This document shows, piece after piece, positions 59,781 through 64,000 of a stretch of 64,000 nt of DNA. The notes under the pieces are model-generated. The model was not told where the DNA came from and ran no database searches. It saw only the letters and a list, made by a program, of their open reading frames with translations. How positions within the stretch are numbered: position 1 is the first letter of the stretch; each line of letters starts with the position of its first letter. A program made the position numbers and the translations under genes. Source of the stretch: Setophaga petechia (lineage: Eukaryota; Chordata; Aves; Passeriformes; Parulidae); contig JANCRA010000004.1 in NCBI GenBank assembly GCA_024362935.1, positions 27,085,121 through 27,149,120 of the forward strand. The letters are read 5' to 3'.

Positions 59781-59816
59781 GGGGGGAAAAGGGTGGGAAG
59801 GGGGATGGAGGGTGGG
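59781..59816 (+). other. G-quadruplex candidate on the plus strand
   Basis: G6-AAAA-GGG-T-GGG-AA-G5-ATGGA-GGG-T-GGG: six G-runs of three or more with short loops inside a purine-rich tract (59729-59820). Confidence 0.65.
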
Positions 59817-60039
59817 AATAAGTTAAAGCAGTATGCTGATAGCTAGAAAACAGTAGCAGTTCTTTCAATGAGCAGCTTCTTATTCCAGGATACAAAGTGG
59901 TGACAAATAAACCCCCAACAGCCACAATGCTTGCAGAGAGGAAACAGCTTCCTGCCTCCCACAGTAACTGATGATTAGGACAGCATCTAGTTACGATATT
60001 CAGCTTGGCTTTTGCTCATCTAACACTGCACAGTCCTGT

Positions 60040-60310
60040 TTATGTACAAATTGTCCTGCCTTGTTGCTTTCTCTTTAGAGCAAAAGAGGTTTCGGGCAGC
60101 TGAGGGAAATGACAGAAGTAATACTGTGAAAATTGCACAATTTACATCGTTGTTTGTCCCTTTCCTCGAGAGCCCTGTGAAAACAACGGCTGCTTATGAT
60201 CATGAGAGGAAGAAAACAAACCTTGGTTTCCCTTTCTGCGAGCACACGAGGAAGCTGGCACTTGATTAGCAACATGCTGCAAAATAACCCTCTGCAATTA
60301 CAGAAGGTAC
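60040..60310. promoter_or_regulatory. Candidate conserved non-coding element
   Basis: AT-rich with unusually many CpGs for its composition (TTTCGGG 60090, CATCGTT 60147, CTCGAG 60165, AACGGC 60185, TGCGAG 60237, CACGAGG 60244). No repeat is visible; one short open frame crosses it (60042-60269) without recognisable similarity. Confidence 0.35.
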
Positions 60311-61348
60311 TGGCCACAGACTGTGTGCTGCTCCTGGGTACTGGGGCAGCAGGACCATCATCATTCACACCCCAATAACTGTTTCCAACGCTGACTTTTC
60401 AGGCATGAAATACACTGCAAGAGCTGGAATCCAAAATACAAAGGACTCTCTCCTTGTTTTCCTCATTAAAGCCTTCTCAGTGTAGCACCCTGGCATTAGG
60501 CAGTAGATGCTGAACTTTCTGTGTAAGCTGCATGTATTTGGAAGCAGTTTGTAAATGTGAATTTGGAGGTCAGTCTCTCAGTGGCTACACGAACACCCTT
60601 TGAAATTCTGCAGCATTAACTGTGAAAGCTGCTACTCTGCCCACTGTGAAGGTCTGTCTAACTGTCCTGTTGTACTGCATGAGTTTGACACAGTCCTCAT
60701 GCCCACTCAAGGATTATTAAATGGAGAGAGGAGGCATCCATAGCTCTCACCCTTGCTTGGGAACAGCAGCCAGGGAGAAGAGCAAAATTGTTTTCAAGGA
60801 GCTTTGGTCTGGCAAAAATCTCATCCACTTGAGTATACTCATACAGACCTTGAATTAACCAAATGTACTCACAAAAAATAGAGATGTGAATTGTAACCTG
60901 ACACACAGTTTAGACAGTGTTGTCTAAAAAAATCACAACAGGTGATCAGTCACTTCTCAGAGCCTTACCAGTATGAATTTTTTGCCTCCATGGGATGGGT
61001 TCTGCAAGGAATCTTCATTAGCTCTGCTCTGACCTTCACTAGAGTGGAGGTGCGTGAGCTGATTTTATGGACATACAGATGCACATATTTACAGATATAG
61101 ATTATTGAAAGATCACCTGCAGGTATGTGCACATTTTGTAAAAAGGCACAAGTATGCATGCAGTGATTTCTTTAAAACCGCGTGTGGGATCCTTTTTTGT
61201 AAGTGTACTGTTACATGCAAATTGCACTAGCATCATGGGTAAATCTGCTCTCAGAGTGGAATAGAAGAAAAATGCACAGTACTTCTTGTTGAGATCCACA
61301 GATTGTCCTGCAGACCAAGCACAAGTAGAATTACAGAACTATTGTCTA
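60311..61348. other. Intergenic, no gene seen
   Basis: Unique-looking DNA before the CR1 at 61349; no feature recognised. Confidence 0.6.
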
Positions 61349-62150
61349 GAATCATAGAACCAACACTGAATGGTTTGGGTTGGAAGGCACCTTAAAAATC
61401 ATCTAGTTCCAATCTCCCTGCCACGGACAGGGATACTTATCACTAGACCAGGTTCCTTAGAGCCCCATTAAACTCTTCCAGGGATGGGGCATCCACAATT
61501 CTTCTGGGCAACTGCTCTTGTTCTTCACTACTGTCTGAGTAAAGAACTAACAGCTAATCTAAACCTGCTCTTCTTTAGTTTAAAACTATTGGCTCTTGCC
61601 TTGTCACTATCTGGCCCTATAAAAAGTCCCTCCTTTTCCTTTTCATAAGCACCCTTTAGGTACTGGAAAGCCGTAGTTAGGTCTCCTTGAAGCCCTCTCT
61701 TTCTTCAGACTGAACAGCCCCATTTCCTTCAGCTTGTCTTAGTAGGAGAGCTGTTGCACCCCTCTGATCATCTTTGTGGTGTCCTTTGGATTCACCCTAA
61801 CAAGTCCAAGTCATTCTTGTGTTGAGATGGATGCAGGGTTCCAGGTGGGCTCTCACCAGAGCAGAGCAGAGGGGCTCCCTCCCCTGCTGCCCACGCTGCT
61901 CTGGATGCAGCCCAGGACACATTTGGCTCTCTGGGCTGTGACCTCACAGTGTTGGCTCATGTCCAGCTTTCATCCTTGATAAACCCCAAGCTCTGCTCTG
62001 CAGGGCTGCTATCTATGGGCTCTTCTCCCAGTCTGTGTTCATACTTAAGGTTGTCCTCAACCAGGTGCACCTGGACTAGTTGAACTTTGGGAGGTTCTTG
62101 TGCACCCACTTCTCATTTTTGTCCAGGTAAATAGACATCCTCTGGAAAAT
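61349..62150 (-). mobile_element. CR1 LINE fragment
   Basis: On + the element starts with the reverse-complement tail AATCATAGAACC and GGTTTGGGTTGGAAGGCACC (61373-61392). It continues through GGGATGGGGCATCCACAA (61481-61498) and GATGCAGCCCAGGACACAT (61904-61922) into the RT-coding part. It ends at about 62150 near TTGTCCAGG. The ORF is broken. Confidence 0.93.
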
Positions 62151-64000
62151 GGCTTTATTTCTGCAAACTGTGATTCTCAGGAAATTATGTTCTTGAAGAT
62201 GAGTAGTCTACTCATACTGGAAGTGGATTGAAGGGACTTAAAAATTTTGCTCCAAAAAAATGATAGGAGCACAGTTTGACATTTGGAAACTAGGGCCAGA
62301 ATAAATGTATCTCCTTAGGTCTCCTGTAATTAGCTGAAACACAAGAACATGGCAAACACTCTCTCAAAAGCGGTTTTACATAATAAGATTGTTTTTCTGG
62401 ATTTAGAGTCTACTTACCACAGGTGGAAATTAATTGCACCTTATTTCACCCTGAGTAGCCTCATGAAAAAGCATTGCAGGGCAGACAGTTATGTTGACCT
62501 TATTGCCGTGTTAGAGGACACTTTGGGTCAAGGTAACCTTTATTGACAAAACACATTTTAAAGTCCTTGGCAGTGACCCATCTCCTTCAGTCCACTGACC
62601 TAGGACTATATTTTAAAAAAGTGAACACCATGTCCCATAAACAAGAGCACATGTGAAAGGCATGCCTTTGTTTGCAGTCACTGCTTCCAGAGCTAAAAGT
62701 GTAAACCATTCTCGTGCACAAAGGCTGCAAACAGGGATTTGTCTAGAAACACTTAAAGAGACACATAGGACTGTGGCTACTTTGGTTAGAAATTCCTTGT
62801 ATATCTTAGTTTCTGTTAATCAAACCTTGTAAATGCTTGATTTAAGCTTTTCAGATTGTAAGAACAACAGAATGACCTAAACAGATGTCTGGGTTTTTAA
62901 GGTGGGCTGTGCGCATCTTTGAACAAACACATCCACAAGCAGTTCTCAACCTTCCTCCATGTTTTTAAAGAGACTGCAGAGTTTTGAGATGTGGCTTATC
63001 TCCTCTGTCTTCAGCATTTTTGCCCTTTGCTCTCCAGAGAGGCGCTGCACAGTGTGTACGAGCAGTCACAGCATTGCCCCCTGGCAGCTAGCACTTCTGT
63101 CAGAGCTCACAGGCTAAAACACACCAGCAAAAGAGCAGCAAAACGCTATGGCCTGTGCCTCCTCCTCAGAAAGAAGCTCTCTATTGACACTGCTAGTGTG
63201 TGTGTTGACTTTGCCTTGCCTCTTGTGTTTGCTGGCATTTGGGAATCTGCTGCTGGGTCAGAGAGCAAAGCTGCTGTCATCGGAGGCATGAACTCACCCG
63301 CAGTGACGGACAGAGAGCCCTGTGCTGGGAACACTGTGTCAGAGACAGATGGCCATTTTTCACTATTCCCCGTATCCCAGTGTTTCCAGTGGCAATCAAA
63401 GTGTTTGCTCTTCAGACCTACATTCTCACTATTCAGAAAATTAATGTTGACATGAAATTATAAGATAGGCGGATATAGGTACAAGGCTGTTTAAGCAGCC
63501 TACAGCTCCTGGCAGTGATGGTTTGAATCCCTGAGTTATTATGATCAGCAATACATATCTCAGTTTCATAACAGAAGGATAGAAAGACCTTCAGGGGCCT
63601 GTGTCAAACATGCTTGAAACCAAGGAAGTGGATTGCTGCACATATGCAGTTAATAAGTCTTCTGTGAAAAGATTGCAATAATTTCTGGTTCTCCACTTAT
63701 TGAATTAGTCAGCTTTCTGTAGCAGGTTTAACATCCTTTAATAGCTAGATCTTTCCTTGCACAAACTTTGTCTTTATGCAGAGAATGGTAGTCTACGTGT
63801 CTAGAGCATCAGCTGGTTGTACAGGAAGACTTCTTACAGGTCCTCCTATTTTTCTCTCAATTTTCTGACAAGCTTTGCAAATGATAAGGAGTACATTTGA
63901 AAACTAAGATGGGCAAATAACACTGATCTTGGCACAGGACAAAGCCTCTGCAGATGCACATATGAAAGCTTCGCTTTCCCACTTTGCATCTGTTTTTGGA
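62151..64000. other. Intergenic, no gene seen
   Basis: The 154-codon frame at 62991-63455 has no recognisable product. It lies in unique DNA with moderate GC and is probably chance. Confidence 0.55.

Noticed and set aside
1..64000. CRISPR arrays, operons or prophage
   Set aside because: No regularly spaced repeats, ribosome-binding sites or dense gene runs; the DNA is clearly a vertebrate nuclear genome.

Overview
The window is 64 kb of nuclear DNA from a bird, most likely a songbird (Passeriformes). The evidence is six clear fragments of CR1, the dominant avian LINE, several ending in the typical CR1 ATTCTATG-type tail, and one SINE with a tRNA-Ile head and a CR1 tail. That SINE matches the TguSINE1 type known from passerines. 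The window has introns, CpG islands and long non-coding stretches, and no bacterial gene organisation.

Only one protein gene can be supported: GADD45G, a stress-response and growth-arrest gene, on the + strand at about 30.7-32.4 kb. It is complete: four coding exons at 30765-30817, 30932-31033, 31139-31352 and 31698-31808 encode 159 residues, with GT-AG introns. A compact promoter with an octamer-like site, CCAAT box and TATA box lies in a CpG island, and an AATAAA signal sits at 32350. The other long open reading frames look like chance frames, GC-rich non-coding sequence or CR1 remnants.

Layout: 1-30.3 kb is the upstream flank. It holds an orphan CpG island at about 3.1-3.45 kb, CpG-retaining regulatory-looking sequence at 16.8-18.5 kb, and a transposon cluster at 22.2-27.6 kb with a nested SINE, two facing CR1 copies and two more CR1s. 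GADD45G occupies 30.5-32.4 kb. From 32.4 to 64 kb is a downstream gene desert with few transposons (CR1 at 47.4-48.0 and 61.3-62.2 kb), a long pentanucleotide array at 56.4 kb, and several stretches that read like conserved non-coding elements (32.5-33.0, 42.6-42.8, 55.1-55.7, 59.4-59.7 and 60.0-60.3 kb).

A single short, inducible developmental gene in a large gene-poor territory fits a locus controlled by distant enhancers. GADD45G is known for this: a forebrain enhancer near it was lost in humans (hCONDEL work). I found no undescribed multi-gene system. The items most worth checking are the orphan CpG island, the candidate enhancers, the divergent GADD45G N-terminus, the nested SINE, a perfect hairpin at 43.95 kb and an unidentified repeat present twice at 43.5 and 45.4 kb.
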